A stretch of DNA of 64,000 nucleotides from the NCBI RefSeq assembly GCF_004770905.1, contig NZ_RQHT01000014.1, forward strand, positions 1,302,001 to 1,366,000, read 5' to 3'. Of the stretch, positions 33,910 to 43,600 are shown piece after piece; position 1 is the stretch's first letter, and each line of letters starts with the position of its first letter. The translations under genes and the position numbers were made by a program. Origin of the DNA: Leptospira bandrabouensis (GTDB taxonomy: Bacteria; Spirochaetota; Leptospiria; Leptospirales; Leptospiraceae). The notes under the pieces are model-generated. The model did no database searches. It saw only the letters and a list, made by a program, of their open reading frames with translations, and was not told the DNA's origin.

Positions 33910-36422
33910 TAGAAATGTACCTCCATACCAACGTTAAAGAATGGAATTACTGTTCCACCTGGCAGCTGTAAGGTTCCGAAGGTATCGTTCTCCTTGGGAT
34001 TGGTTGCGGAAAAAGGACGAGAATTGTCAAAATCAAATCCGTTTTTATTTTTTCTCATATAAACGTTTACGATTTCCAAATACCAGTTTAGGTATCCCCA
34101 TGAATAATTTTCAAAAATATCAAATCGAATATCTAGTCTATGGAAATCTGTTCCTCGTTTTACATTACCGTATTCGGATGTGTAAGGGTTGTTAGAGTAT
34201 TGTGGGTTCCAATAAGTTAGGCCATTCAGTGGATTTGAAAACTTACCGCCATCATCTCCAACAACTGGTCTAGAAGGAATCGATGTTAAATAACTCCACC
34301 TTCCACCAATTTGAAAACCTTCATTCATTCTCCAACCGTAAATTAAGTTCGCAACGTGAGTCCTATCCCAAGGTGCTAATTGTTCTTTTGAGTTTGGAAA
34401 ATATGCGGCGAGGATTTTTCTTTCGATTCCACCAATTTGCGAATTATCACCTTCATAAATTTGGTATAAATTTGTATTTTGAAATGATTGTGACCAAGTA
34501 TAGGAAATCCAACCAAACCAGTCTCTTGTTCCTGGACGTGCATTTTTACGTATCAAAAGTTCATAACCATGTGACCAACCTGTAGCCCGGTTTGAATAGT
34601 TTAATGGCCGATTGGCGACGATAGGTTGTGTTAACCATTGGCCTTTATCAGGATTTAAACCAACAGGAGTAGATGCATAAGGATCATCAATGATGGTATC
34701 AGTGAATTGGTTTTTAAACATTTCCACTTTTACTTGCCATACTTGATCAATTTTTTGGTCAATTCCTGCACTGACTTTTCTTGCTCGTTCAAATCTTAAA
34801 TCAGGGTTTCCTGTTTCTGCATTAAAGTTTGTTGTTAAAGGGAATCTGGAAACATCACCACCACTTCCGTATACAGTCATTCCTTTCCCAATTTCAGGAA
34901 AGGTATAGGAGGCAGTTGCCCTTGGTGTTAACGCACCATTTCCTGTAACTTGAATATAATCGTAACGCGCTCCCGGTTCAAATAGAAAGTTTCCGAACTT
35001 AAAATGAAGAGTCGTGTATGCATTGTAATACGGAGATACACCTCGAATGCTAATAGGTCTTCCGACGAAGTCTGGATTGGACGAATTGTATGGGTTAGGT
35101 GATGGATTGGTTGGATCGCGTAAAGCTACTTCTGTTCCGTAATCTCTAAAAGAGAATTTTCTAACTTCTGTTCCAAAATCAACTTTTAGAAACTTTGTAG
35201 CTGTCCAATAGGCATCTTGACGAACACCAACATAACTTCCTCTTTGGTATTGTTTTCCTTGGATTGAACCAAAACCAACATTGTATTCACCTATTGGATC
35301 AAAGTTAATTAATGTGATACGGTTTTGAAATTTATCACCTGGAATCCAAGTGTATCGCAAGGCAGTTGTCCTAAAACTTTGACCAAAACTAGCTTTTGCA
35401 CCACTGAGTAGTGCAAAGGCAGAACTTGTTGGATCATTAACAGGTTTATTCGGAACGTTTATTGCAAAGTTATCTTGTGCTGTTAAGTTATAAAAAGCGA
35501 TTTGGTGTTCAGGTGTGAAGTTATGGACGTACTTAATTTGAGAATCATTGTAACGAGGAAGACGAATTCCCTCAGGTAATAATCCTGTTGCTCCTAATGA
35601 TTTATCTAGATATCCAAGTTTACCTGCAATTGCCAAATATCCTTTTCCACCTGAAGTGGGTGTGGCAGCGTAAGCAGTTGTATTCCATAAGGAAACTTGA
35701 AATGCCCCTTTTGTTTTTTGAACTGCATCGACAGTTTCAATTTCAATGATACCACCAGTTGCATTATTAAAGTTTGCTGGGTATGCACCTGAATATAGGT
35801 CAATTGACTTAATTAAATCATTATGGATAACTGAAGTTAAACCATCTAAGTGGAAGGGATATAATATTGGAAGATCATCGTATAGGTATGTGTTTGCATT
35901 TGGGTTCGCACCACGAACAATGATCCCATTGGCTCCTCCACCAAATCCAATATTAGGAATGACTCCAGGAAGTGTTTCCAACGCACGAAGTGCTTCTCCA
36001 AAAGTTCCTGGCATCCTTTTGATTTCTTCATAACGAACTTTGGTTCGGGAAGCTACGGTCTTTTCTCGTTCTCCTTCCACAACAATCCCGGTTCTTGGAG
36101 CACTTGCTTTTTTTTCTGTATAAATAGTCCTTGATTCGTCTTCAGATCCAACAGATATCTTTATTTCTTGGATTCCTGTATCACGTAACAAGCGCAAGGT
36201 GTAGTCGCCGGGAGATGGAAACTCTAATGTGACATTTCCTTCTGCATCCGTTTGTGCGAATTTTTTGGTTTCAAAAATAAGAACTGATAGGTTCTTCTCT
36301 GCAATTTCCTTTTTGGGATTAATGAGTTTTGCACGGATACTTACCGCAAATATTGGGGATCCAATACAAAAAACAAAAATCCCTAATAATAATTTATTTA
36401 ATTTGAGTTTTGCTGATTTCAT
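33909..36422 (-). CDS. TonB-dependent outer-membrane receptor
   Basis: An 837-residue receptor. Signal peptide, then a carboxypeptidase-regulatory-like beta sandwich (residues about 27-100), a plug domain (about 105-240: KRMPGTFGEALRALETLPGV, GIIVRGANPNANTYLYDDLP, ATGGIIEIETV) and a 22-strand-type barrel ending in the terminal phenylalanine VGMEVHF. The regulatory sandwich is common in receptors for large or complex ligands. No heme or cobalamin signature is visible, and no riboswitch precedes the operon. Its start overlaps the preceding lipoprotein gene by 29 bp. Confidence 0.88.
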   Translation of the reverse strand: MKSAKLKLNKLLLGIFVFCIGSPIFAVSIRAKLINPKKEIAEKNLSVLIFETKKFAQTDAEGNVTLEFPSPGDYTLRLLRDTGIQEIKISVGSEDESRTIYTEKKASAPRTGIVVEGEREKTVASRTKVRYEEIKRMPGTFGEALRALETLPGVIPNIGFGGGANGIIVRGANPNANTYLYDDLPILYPFHLDGLTSVIHNDLIKSIDLYSGAYPANFNNATGGIIEIETVDAVQKTKGAFQVSLWNTTAYAATPTSGGKGYLAIAGKLGYLDKSLGATGLLPEGIRLPRYNDSQIKYVHNFTPEHQIAFYNLTAQDNFAINVPNKPVNDPTSSAFALLSGAKASFGQSFRTTALRYTWIPGDKFQNRITLINFDPIGEYNVGFGSIQGKQYQRGSYVGVRQDAYWTATKFLKVDFGTEVRKFSFRDYGTEVALRDPTNPSPNPYNSSNPDFVGRPISIRGVSPYYNAYTTLHFKFGNFLFEPGARYDYIQVTGNGALTPRATASYTFPEIGKGMTVYGSGGDVSRFPLTTNFNAETGNPDLRFERARKVSAGIDQKIDQVWQVKVEMFKNQFTDTIIDDPYASTPVGLNPDKGQWLTQPIVANRPLNYSNRATGWSHGYELLIRKNARPGTRDWFGWISYTWSQSFQNTNLYQIYEGDNSQIGGIERKILAAYFPNSKEQLAPWDRTHVANLIYGWRMNEGFQIGGRWSYLTSIPSRPVVGDDGGKFSNPLNGLTYWNPQYSNNPYTSEYGNVKRGTDFHRLDIRFDIFENYSWGYLNWYLEIVNVYMRKNKNGFDFDNSRPFSATNPKENDTFGTLQLPGGTVIPFFNVGMEVHF

Positions 36423-36735
36423 TGAAGTTTAAATACCAAGGGATCTCTCCCGTTTCTTGTTCGAGATAAATAAGCGTACATGGTAAGGGATAACCAAGAA
36501 ATGGACATTCTGTACGAGTAATCGCAATTGTACATAAATCTAAATTTCTTTGGATTGGTTTATTTAATACGAGTAAAGGTGGATTTGGAATTGGGTTGCC
36601 ACATTTGTCTGCGGCAAATTTTGCTGCAGAGTAAATTTGGCTTTGGGCATCATTTGTATCTACACGATCAATTCCTGGACCGCAGTTAATCACAAATAAA
36701 ATCAGAAATAAAAGAACAAACGTATGGAATCTCAT
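36394..36735 (-). CDS. Small lipoprotein of the TonB operon
   Basis: A 113-residue protein: signal MRFHTFVLLFLILFVINC with Cys18 in a lipobox-like context. The mature part has paired cysteines (KCGNPIPNPP, DLCTIAITRTECPFLGYPLPC), possibly disulfides. No family recognised. It overlaps both neighbours (4 bp upstream, 29 bp downstream), so it is translated with the receptor and may be an assembly or ligand-handling factor. Confidence 0.68.
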   Translation of the reverse strand: MRFHTFVLLFLILFVINCGPGIDRVDTNDAQSQIYSAAKFAADKCGNPIPNPPLLVLNKPIQRNLDLCTIAITRTECPFLGYPLPCTLIYLEQETGEIPWYLNFNEISKTQIK

Positions 36736-37130
36736 TTGGTACCTTTTAACCCTGGTTTTTCAGTATCTTCAGGTTGACCAACAACATCTGCAGTTACATT
36801 CACAACAGTTACCAGACCTAATGGAAAATAGGCTTTATCTTCTCTTTGGACTTTGATATTGATTAAGGTTTTCCCGTTAGGGTATTTTTCCAAAATTTGA
36901 CTCATCGCCAGTTCTACGTTAGGTGCTTTTGTTACTGGAAACATACCTAATAAATAGAAAGCAGAGTCCTGTCCTTTCCCTTTGCCGAGAATTTTGTAAT
37001 CTGTGGATCTAACTACTGTGGCTGAATCAAATAGAGTAATTTCTTTAGGTACGTGGGAACCTATACAACCCGTAAGCATAACCAAAGCAGATAGAAAACT
37101 TATAAAAATTTTATGAAATGAGGTTTTCAT
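36732..37130 (-). CDS. Lipoprotein of the TonB operon
   Basis: A 132-residue protein with signal MKTSFHKIFISFLSALVMLTGC and lipobox LTGC. The mature domain has alternating strands: STDYKILGKGKGQDSAFYLLGMFPV, a helix with VELAMSQIL, then TLINIKVQREDKAYFPLGLVTVVNVTADVVG, a plan seen in small TRL-like or YbjN-like bacterial lipoproteins. The start overlaps the next gene's plan closely (8-bp gap upstream). Function unknown; likely envelope-associated. Confidence 0.7.
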   Translation of the reverse strand: MKTSFHKIFISFLSALVMLTGCIGSHVPKEITLFDSATVVRSTDYKILGKGKGQDSAFYLLGMFPVTKAPNVELAMSQILEKYPNGKTLINIKVQREDKAYFPLGLVTVVNVTADVVGQPEDTEKPGLKGTK

Positions 37131-37138
37131 TCGTGATT

Positions 37139-37510
37139 CTATTTTTTGCTTTTAGGAGTTGTTTGTGCGGAGAAACGGACCAAGTCCCCTTTGATAGTAA
37201 ATCGATATCTAGTTAATGGTCCAAATATAGATTTGTCGTTCCAATAACGAATATTCACGAGAGCATCTCCAGAATCTTCTTCCATAACTTTTTCATACAA
37301 ATCAGTGATGGGTGGCTCTGTGAACGGCAAACCAAAAAGGATTAAATCAAGTGCATACCACGTAAAGGTTTTCTCTACAGTTTTTACTGTTTCGTAAGGA
37401 GCGTTGGGAATTGGTTTGTTGCTTGTGGCAATTCCAACGGAAGAAGAGGCACAATTCATTAATCCTAAAGATAAAAAGAAGAAACTAGCGACTGTAAAAT
37501 AATGTTTCAT
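37139..37510 (-). CDS. First lipoprotein of the TonB operon
   Basis: About 123 residues from the ATG at 37510 (CGGAG upstream), with signal MKHYFTVASFFFLSLGLMNC and lipobox LMNC. An extension to 37558 would precede the signal and is unlikely. The mature fold resembles its neighbour at 36732-37130: a strand, a helix with LYEKVMEEDSGDALVNIRYWND, then two strands. The two may be diverged duplicates. It starts the nine-gene operon. Confidence 0.7.
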   Translation of the reverse strand: MKHYFTVASFFFLSLGLMNCASSSVGIATSNKPIPNAPYETVKTVEKTFTWYALDLILFGLPFTEPPITDLYEKVMEEDSGDALVNIRYWNDKSIFGPLTRYRFTIKGDLVRFSAQTTPKSKK

Positions 37511-37565
37511 AAAAAGACTCCGTCTGCATCCAAATCTCATTTTTACTGGTTGGGTCAACGGAATA

Positions 37566-37571
37566 ATTATA
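37566..37571 (-). promoter_or_regulatory. Predicted -10 box of the TonB operon
   Basis: A consensus TATAAT reads on the minus strand 56 bases upstream of the first lipoprotein start. No good -35 box sits 16-18 bp further upstream, which is what one expects for an activator-dependent promoter such as one driven by a LytTR regulator. The regulator gene lies just upstream (37637-38374). Confidence 0.4.
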
Positions 37572-37636
37572 CTAACGATGATTAACTACTCATCCAGGAA
37601 TGAACGCTACATATTCCGGAGTGAAATCTGTTGGGA

Positions 37637-38374
37637 CTACAATTTAAGTGCTTCTTTTAGGTTTTGAGCAAAGGAACGGCCTACGGGGAGGGTAGTTTCA
37701 TCCTCGTTTTTTAGTTGGATCGTATAAGAACCGCCCTTGTCATAACGAAGGCTTGCCACATAATTCAAATTAACTAAAAATCCTTTATGTATACGAATGA
37801 ATTGTTCTGAAGGCAGTTTTTCTTCAATTTCCTTAAGTAATTTTGAAGTTTCGTAGTCTTTTTGGGAGGTATGGATCACACAACTTTTGTTATTTGCTGA
37901 AATAAACTGTATATCATCAAAGGAAAGTAAAAATACAGCAGAATCTGATTGTATCTTGAGATTCGTTAATTTTCCTTGGGGCGGTTGTTTGTTTTGTTTT
38001 GTTTCTTGCAAAAAACGTAAAGCTTTGTCTACGGACTTTCTAAATCTTTCAAACGAAAATGGTTTTAGCAAATAATCAGTGGCGTCTAAATCAAATGCTT
38101 CGACTGCGTGTTCACTATATGCAGTTGTGATGATAAAAAAAGTCGATCTACTATGTTCTTTCCTTAAAATATCCATCCCATTCACTGCAGGAAGGTTGAT
38201 ATCCATAAACACTAAATCAAAATGTTTTTCATGAAGGAGGTTTAATGCCTTGTCCCCACTTTCTGCAATGCCTGCTAATTTTAGCTCGGGACAGTTCATG
38301 ACGTAATCCATCATTAGCATCCTTGCTGGGTATTCGTCTTCGATGATTAATACAGAATAGGAGGATGATTCCAT
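37637..38374 (-). CDS. LytTR-family response regulator
   Basis: A 245-residue regulator. Receiver domain at residues 5-125: acidic pair IIEDE, phospho-acceptor Asp in LVFMDINLPAVNG, and Lys in YLLKPFSFERF. LytTR DNA-binding domain at about 140-243 (SDSAVFLLSFDDIQFISANNKS, EQFIRIHKGFLVNLNYV). It follows the SpoIIE phosphatase by 9 bp and precedes the TonB operon by 126 bp. The LytS-type kinase closing that operon is its probable partner, since LytS and LytTR usually pair. Confidence 0.9.
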   Translation of the reverse strand: MESSSYSVLIIEDEYPARMLMMDYVMNCPELKLAGIAESGDKALNLLHEKHFDLVFMDINLPAVNGMDILRKEHSRSTFFIITTAYSEHAVEAFDLDATDYLLKPFSFERFRKSVDKALRFLQETKQNKQPPQGKLTNLKIQSDSAVFLLSFDDIQFISANNKSCVIHTSQKDYETSKLLKEIEEKLPSEQFIRIHKGFLVNLNYVASLRYDKGGSYTIQLKNEDETTLPVGRSFAQNLKEALKL

Positions 38375-38383
38375 GAATTTAAT

Positions 38384-40312
38384 TTAAGTTATATCAATAA
38401 ATAAAAAAGTGACATCGTCTTTAAGTTCCTCTTCGGAAAACTTTGAAATTTGTACGATAATTTCTTGAGATAACGTTTTGATATCTTTGTCTTTTCCTCT
38501 CTCCAGTAAATCAAGTATTTTGCTTTCACCAAACAATTTATTTTCGGCGCGAGCTTCTGTAACACCATCAGTGAAAAAAAAGTAACGATCACCAGTTTCT
38601 ATATTGTGAGTCCATTCATCGTAAGTAAAAGATTCCCTCCATCCTATAATCGGACCTTTGATATTCATAAATTCAAATTTACTTTTGTCACGATTATAAA
38701 TAAGAGGGTTTGGATGGCCAGCAGTTGAAAAGGTAATTGTTTTTACATTTGTATCTATCAATGCACAACATGCGGTGATAAAATATCTACTGACAAGTGA
38801 AGTAAGTGCTTGGTTCATATGTTCTAAAACATCCTTTGGTGACTTGATGTTTTTAGTTGATTCTCTGAATTGTACCTTTACCATAGAAGAGACAAAAGCG
38901 GCAGGAACCCCATGTCCAGCAACATCAGCAATTAACAAAAGCAGACGGTTTTCATCCAATTCAACCCAATCATACAAATCCCCACCCACTTGTTTCATCG
39001 GTAGATACGTGCTATGGATTCGAATTCCAATCGTGTTTGGATGTTCTTTAGGTAGTAGATAACTTTGAAGCTGTGAGGCAAAAAATAGGTCCTGTTCTAA
39101 ATCCTGATTTTTTTCACGGAGTTCTAAAGTTCTTTCTCGAACTCTAATCTCTAAATCCTTTGTTAGTATAGAGAGTTCTTTTTCATTTTTTGCATGTCTA
39201 TAGGAGATTGCCACTCCCGAAAGAATCATTAATACTAAAAAACCATACTGTGTTAGGTATATATTTTTTCCGGAGGTCACATCGATAATGATATCAATGG
39301 TTGTTCCGATGCAGATACAAATGAAACCGGCGGTTAAAAAGTAGGCTTCAGCTTTTTTTGCTTTAGCAGCTCGAATGACTCCTCGGATGATAAAAAATAC
39401 CACAAGGATCAATGAGAATTCCCAAATTCGAAGTAATAAAATTCTTGTTGGGATTTCTAAATTCCAAGTCTGGAAAAATGCAAGGCAAAGAAGGAAAAAA
39501 ATTAATAATCTTTCTTTGAGTTGGAGTTTGGTTTGAAATAAAGAATAACTAAATAAAAAGATAGATATAGGGAGTAAAGTTTGTGCAGTGAAAAATACTT
39601 TTAACCAAAAGAAAAAAGAAAAATCTGTGTAAGTATAACTAATGTTTAAAAGTGGTAATCTCCACATAACAAATATAAGTGTAGATAAGAGGAGATAAAA
39701 ATTAGATTTAGCCTGTCTTTTGAGTATAATGGAAAAAATTTGGTAAGCACCAATTCCAAAAAACAACATGATAAAACAAAAGTCACGTCCATCTTCTTTG
39801 ATGATGAATTCTTGTAATTGTTCATAATTCCCCATGACTGGAATTTTTCTAAACAATCCACCTTGGAATGTTTTGTTTCTAAAATGAATTTCCAATTCTA
39901 GATCATTGGGTTCGTTGACTTTAAGAACCGAACTTGGGATAAAATAAAGACGTTTGTAATACCAGTTTGGGGAATAAAATCCATCACTAGAGACAGAACC
40001 TGTTTCTCCTAACAATACCCCATTCACAAAAAGTTTGTCGACCTCTTGAATTCGGTCTAAGTAAATACCAAGTGGTTTGTTGTTTGGTTCATAATAGAAG
40101 GAGGTTTTATAGGAGCCGTGGACCGGTGGGTTCATTCCTTGTAAGGCGAGACCTTTTCCTACTTGGATGGGAATTGTTTTCCCTTGGGACGTAAATGTCC
40201 AACCCTCTGAAAGTGTCGTCAGGTACTTCGGACTTACTTTTAGTGGTTCCGAGGAGAGCGAAAAAACTGAGGTAAGTAAAATAGGGAAAATAAATGAGAG
40301 GAATCTCATCAC
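38384..40312 (-). CDS. 7TMR-DISM SpoIIE-type phosphatase
   Basis: A 642-residue protein: signal, an extracytoplasmic beta-sandwich (residues about 25-165) of the 7TMR-DISM carbohydrate-binding-like type, seven helices (about 175-380), a coiled linker (VRERTLELREKNQDLEQDLFFASQLQ), and a SpoIIE domain with GGDLYDW, LIADVAGHGVPAAFVSS, FFFTDGVTEARAEN and DDVTFLF metal-binding motifs. It probably dephosphorylates a regulator in response to an external ligand. It is the first gene of the unit with the LytTR regulator. Confidence 0.88.
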   Translation of the reverse strand: MMRFLSFIFPILLTSVFSLSSEPLKVSPKYLTTLSEGWTFTSQGKTIPIQVGKGLALQGMNPPVHGSYKTSFYYEPNNKPLGIYLDRIQEVDKLFVNGVLLGETGSVSSDGFYSPNWYYKRLYFIPSSVLKVNEPNDLELEIHFRNKTFQGGLFRKIPVMGNYEQLQEFIIKEDGRDFCFIMLFFGIGAYQIFSIILKRQAKSNFYLLLSTLIFVMWRLPLLNISYTYTDFSFFFWLKVFFTAQTLLPISIFLFSYSLFQTKLQLKERLLIFFLLCLAFFQTWNLEIPTRILLLRIWEFSLILVVFFIIRGVIRAAKAKKAEAYFLTAGFICICIGTTIDIIIDVTSGKNIYLTQYGFLVLMILSGVAISYRHAKNEKELSILTKDLEIRVRERTLELREKNQDLEQDLFFASQLQSYLLPKEHPNTIGIRIHSTYLPMKQVGGDLYDWVELDENRLLLLIADVAGHGVPAAFVSSMVKVQFRESTKNIKSPKDVLEHMNQALTSLVSRYFITACCALIDTNVKTITFSTAGHPNPLIYNRDKSKFEFMNIKGPIIGWRESFTYDEWTHNIETGDRYFFFTDGVTEARAENKLFGESKILDLLERGKDKDIKTLSQEIIVQISKFSEEELKDDVTFLFIDIT

Positions 40313-40401
40313 TACCGGATAAGGTAAGTTCTGTACATCAAGAAAGCAAGTTGATTTTCAATTTCTTATATGGTTTAGTTAATTTTTTGGAGCAAATCTA
40401 A

Positions 40402-41319
40402 ATGACAATCACTCAACTTCGGTATATTGTAGCTTTGGACCAGTTTAAAAGTTTTGCAAAAGCCGCCGAACATTGTTTAGTTGCTCAGCCGACTTTGAGT
40501 TTACAAATTCAAAAGGTAGAGCAGGAACTTGGTTTTGAATTATTTGATAGGAAAAAAAATCCAGTCATTACCACCAAATTGGGAAAAGCGGTGGTAGATC
40601 AGGCAAAAAATACCTTAAAAGAAGCCGACAAACTTTTTGAAATCGCAGGGCAATGGAAGGATGAACCTGCAGGTAGTATCTCTATTGGAATCATTCCCAC
40701 TGTCAGTAATTATTTAATTCCTTCCATTTATCAGAGTTTACAGACAGAATTTGCAAAAGTTAATTTTCGGATTTCTGAATTACCCACTTTAACCATTCTT
40801 GAAAAATTAGAATCGGAGGAAATTGATTTAGGGATTCTTGCCACTCCATTAAAAATTCCAAATATCGTGGAACAACCGCTATATTATGAACCTTTTGTTG
40901 TTTATTATCCAAAAGATGCCAAAGAAAAGTCCAGATCGGTTTCTATGAAACATATAGAGAAATATCCTCTTCTTGTATTAGGAGAGGAACATTGTTTTCG
41001 TCACCAATCATTAAAAATATGCAATAGAAACTCACTTGCCAAAATTGAAAGTGGAAGTGTTGAAACACTCAAACGAATGGTGGATATGGGAATTGGTGTG
41101 ACACTTTTGCCTAAATTATCTGTAATTGCAACTTCAGAGCGTGTGGTTCCATTTAGTTCACCGGAACCTGCAAGAGAGATTAGTTTGGTTTATAAAAAAG
41201 GATTTTATAAAACTAGAATTTTGAAAAAACTCACAAGTTTGATTTTAAGTGTAATTCCTGATGAATACCATACTAAAGAAAAGTTTAAAATTATTGGTGT
41301 ATCATTAAACCAAGATTAA
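40402..41319 (+). CDS. oxyR: OxyR peroxide-sensing LysR-family regulator
   Basis: A 305-residue LysR-type regulator. N-terminal winged helix (MTITQLRYIVALDQFKSFAKAAEHCLVAQPTLS). The redox pair is at Cys198 and Cys207 in GEEHCFRHQSLKIC, aligning with Cys199/Cys208 of E. coli OxyR, so a peroxide-formed disulfide switch is expected. It lies just upstream of ahpC and ahpF on the same strand, in the usual target arrangement. Divergent from the 7TM phosphatase. Confidence 0.92.
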   Translation: MTITQLRYIVALDQFKSFAKAAEHCLVAQPTLSLQIQKVEQELGFELFDRKKNPVITTKLGKAVVDQAKNTLKEADKLFEIAGQWKDEPAGSISIGIIPTVSNYLIPSIYQSLQTEFAKVNFRISELPTLTILEKLESEEIDLGILATPLKIPNIVEQPLYYEPFVVYYPKDAKEKSRSVSMKHIEKYPLLVLGEEHCFRHQSLKICNRNSLAKIESGSVETLKRMVDMGIGVTLLPKLSVIATSERVVPFSSPEPAREISLVYKKGFYKTRILKKLTSLILSVIPDEYHTKEKFKIIGVSLNQD

Positions 41320-41376
41320 AAATTAAGCAAAACTTGGTCGATAGTTTTTGTAAATCTTGTCATTTATAGTATTTAT

Positions 41377-41405
41377 TTTACAAATGATCTAATTGGGAGT
41401 ATATT
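41377..41405 (+). promoter_or_regulatory. Predicted ahpC promoter
   Basis: TTTACA (41377-41382) and TATATT (41400-41405) are 17 bp apart, each one mismatch from consensus. The start near 41412 gives a short leader with a strong AAAGGAGG site before the ATG at 41433. OxyR would be expected to bind at about 41335-41376, where two ATAG elements occur. Confidence 0.5.
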
Positions 41406-41432
41406 CTTCTTAACAACAAAGGAGGATATTCA

Positions 41433-41996
41433 ATGTCCAATATCAACACTCAAATTCCAGATTTTACTACGGAAGCTTTTCATAACGGTGCTTTTAAAAA
41501 AATAAGCAAAAAAGACGTTCTTGGAAAATGGTCCGTTTTTGTTTTTTACCCAGCGGATTTTACATTTGTTTGCCCAACAGAACTTGGCGATGTAGCAGAT
41601 CATTACGAAGAACTCCAAAAAATGGGAGTCGAAGTTTATTCGGTTTCTACTGATACACATTTTGTTCACAAAGCTTGGCATGAAGCAAGTGACACCATTA
41701 AAAAAATCAAATTCCCTATGTTAGGTGATGCTTCTGGAAAGATCACTAGAGGCTTTGGAGTGATGATTGAAGATGATGGTCAAGCACTTAGAGGAACATT
41801 TGTAGTGAATCCTGAAGGTGTGATTAAAACTGCTGAGATCCATGATCTTGGAATCGGGCGTTCCGCGGAAGAACTCGTTCGTAAAGTGCAAGCAGCACAA
41901 TATGTTGCAAACAACGACGGCGAAGTTTGTCCTGCAAAATGGAAACCAGGTAACACAACATTGAAGCCAGGTCTTGATTTGGTTGGAAAAATCTAA
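41433..41996 (+). CDS. ahpC: Alkyl hydroperoxide reductase AhpC
   Basis: A 187-residue typical 2-Cys peroxiredoxin. Peroxidatic Cys47 in YPADFTFVCPTELGD, the resolving Cys166 in GEVCPAKWKPG, and the C-terminal GLDLVGKI tail are all as in AhpC. It reduces peroxides and is recycled by the AhpF product encoded next. Strong ribosome site AAAGGAGG at 8 bases. A hairpin separates it from ahpF. Confidence 0.96.
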   Translation: MSNINTQIPDFTTEAFHNGAFKKISKKDVLGKWSVFVFYPADFTFVCPTELGDVADHYEELQKMGVEVYSVSTDTHFVHKAWHEASDTIKKIKFPMLGDASGKITRGFGVMIEDDGQALRGTFVVNPEGVIKTAEIHDLGIGRSAEELVRKVQAAQYVANNDGEVCPAKWKPGNTTLKPGLDLVGKI

Positions 41997-42002
41997 ATGA
42001 CA

Positions 42003-42026
42003 TTAGGCGGGTTAGTGCCCGCCTAA
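42003..42026 (+). other. Intergenic hairpin between ahpC and ahpF
   Basis: TTAGGCGGG and CCCGCCTAA form a perfect 9-bp stem with a 6-base loop, starting 6 bases after the ahpC stop. No T-run follows, so it is not a full intrinsic terminator; it more likely protects or processes the ahpC mRNA 3' end and lowers ahpF expression. A ribosome site GGGAGG follows for ahpF. Confidence 0.55.
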
Positions 42027-42040
42027 ATCGGGAGGTTATT

Positions 42041-43600
42041 ATGTTAGATGAATCAACAAAAGAACAAGTAAAACAATACTTTGAAAGAATCAAAAATCCA
42101 GTGCAGATACAATTGTATTCTGGAGACCATGAAAAACGTGAAGAATTGATTGAATTTCTAAATGATATTGTTTCTTTAAGTTCTAATCTTTCTTTGGAAA
42201 TTTCTGCGGCTATCAATGATGGACTTCGATTTACCATTCTTTCCGAAGGAAAACCAACAGGGATTGAATTTTCTGGAATTCCCATGGGACATGAATTTAC
42301 TTCGTTGATTTTGGCAATTCTTCAATCGGGTGGAAACCCAATCAAATTGGAAGAGGGAATTCTTTCCACAGTTTCTAAACTCAAAGAAAATTTACACTTT
42401 GAAACATTCATTTCGCTTGATTGTCATAACTGTCCTGAAGTCGTTCAAACTCTCAATAGTTTTGCTCTTGTGAATCCTTCTATTTCACATAACATGATTG
42501 ATGGGGCTATGTATCCAGAGTTAGTAAAAGAGAAAAATATCCAAGGAGTTCCAGCGGTTTTTCTAAACGGGAAACGTTTTCTTTCCGGAAAAGCCGAAGC
42601 TTCAATTATTTTTGATAAACTTTTAGAGTTATATTCTTTACCCGAAACAACCGAAAATACAACTGATCTTTTTAAACCAAGTGAAATTTATGATGTAACA
42701 GTAATTGGTGGTGGTCCTTCGGGAGTGACAGCGGCAGTATATTCTGCAAGGAAAGGATTAAAAACTCTTGTCATTGCAGATAGGTTAGGTGGTCAAGTGA
42801 AAGATACTTTAGGTATTGAGAATATAATTTCCTTACCTTACACAACTGGCCCTGAGCTCACAAATGTTTTATCAGAACAACTAAATAAAAACCAAATCAA
42901 AAAGAAAGAAAACGTCCGTGTGTTAAAAATTGAACCTGGAAAATTAAAAACCATTCATTTGAATACAGGCGAACGTATTGTTACCAAAACTGTGATCTTG
43001 TCAACCGGGGCAAAGTGGAGAGAACTAAACGTTCCAGGTGAAAAAGAATTTGTTGGAAAAGGCGTGGCCTATTGTCCCCATTGCGATGGTCCTTTTTTTA
43101 AAGATAAGGATGTTGCTGTGGTGGGAGGAGGAAACTCAGGAGTTGAAGCGGCATTAGATCTAAGTGGAATCGTAAAGTCAGTGACTCTAATTGAATTTGG
43201 TGACAAACTAAATGCTGACAAAGTATTGTTGGATAAAGTGGCCGAGTCTCCCAATATCAAAACTTTAGTCAAAGCACAGACGACTGAAATTCAAACAAAT
43301 GCTGAAAAAGTAACAGGGCTTACCTACAAGGATAGAAGTTCAGAAAAGACGGAAACCATTCCACTGGATGGGGTGTTTGTACAAATTGGACTTGCACCAA
43401 ACAGTAGTTTTGTGAAAGATTTGGTGGAAACAAATCGTTTTGGCGAAATTTTAATAGATGAAAAATGTAAAACCAGTGCGGATGGAATCTTTGCTTGCGG
43501 GGATGTGACAAACACTCCTTATAAACAAATTATCATCGCAATGGGTGAGGGAGCAAAGGCTGCGATCAGCGCTTTCGAATATCTTTTACATGCGGCCTGA
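42041..43600 (+). CDS. ahpF: Alkyl hydroperoxide reductase AhpF (flavoprotein)
   Basis: A 519-residue AhpF. Residues 1-200 are the tandem thioredoxin-like N-terminal domain with CHNC; the FAD-binding motif [19 protein letters not shown] begins near residue 220; the active disulfide [10 protein letters not shown] and the NADH-binding [14 protein letters not shown] follow; FAD motif [12 protein letters not shown] is near the end. It transfers electrons from NAD(P)H to AhpC. Its 3' end overlaps the convergent hybrid kinase by 15 bp. Confidence 0.96.
   Translation: MLDESTKEQVKQYFERIKNPVQIQLYSGDHEKREELIEFLNDIVSLSSNLSLEISAAINDGLRFTILSEGKPTGIEFSGIPMGHEFTSLILAILQSGGNPIKLEEGILSTVSKLKENLHFETFISLDCHNCPEVVQTLNSFALVNPSISHNMIDGAMYPELVKEKNIQGVPAVFLNGKRFLSGKAEASIIFDKLLELYSLPETTENTTDLFKPSEIYDVTVIGGGPSGVTAAVYSARKGLKTLVIADRLGGQVKDTLGIENIISLPYTTGPELTNVLSEQLNKNQIKKKENVRVLKIEPGKLKTIHLNTGERIVTKTVILSTGAKWRELNVPGEKEFVGKGVAYCPHCDGPFFKDKDVAVVGGGNSGVEAALDLSGIVKSVTLIEFGDKLNADKVLLDKVAESPNIKTLVKAQTTEIQTNAEKVTGLTYKDRSSEKTETIPLDGVFVQIGLAPNSSFVKDLVETNRFGEILIDEKCKTSADGIFACGDVTNTPYKQIIIAMGEGAKAAISAFEYLLHAA

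Noticed and set aside
41341..41376. Full OxyR binding site upstream of ahpC
   Set aside because: Two ATAG elements occur, but their 25-bp spacing does not match the 22-bp ATAG-N7-CTAT-N7 pattern and the CTAT halves are missing.
41824..42285. 153-codon minus-strand frame across the ahpC-ahpF junction
   Set aside because: It runs antisense to two highly conserved genes and crosses the hairpin; no protein features.
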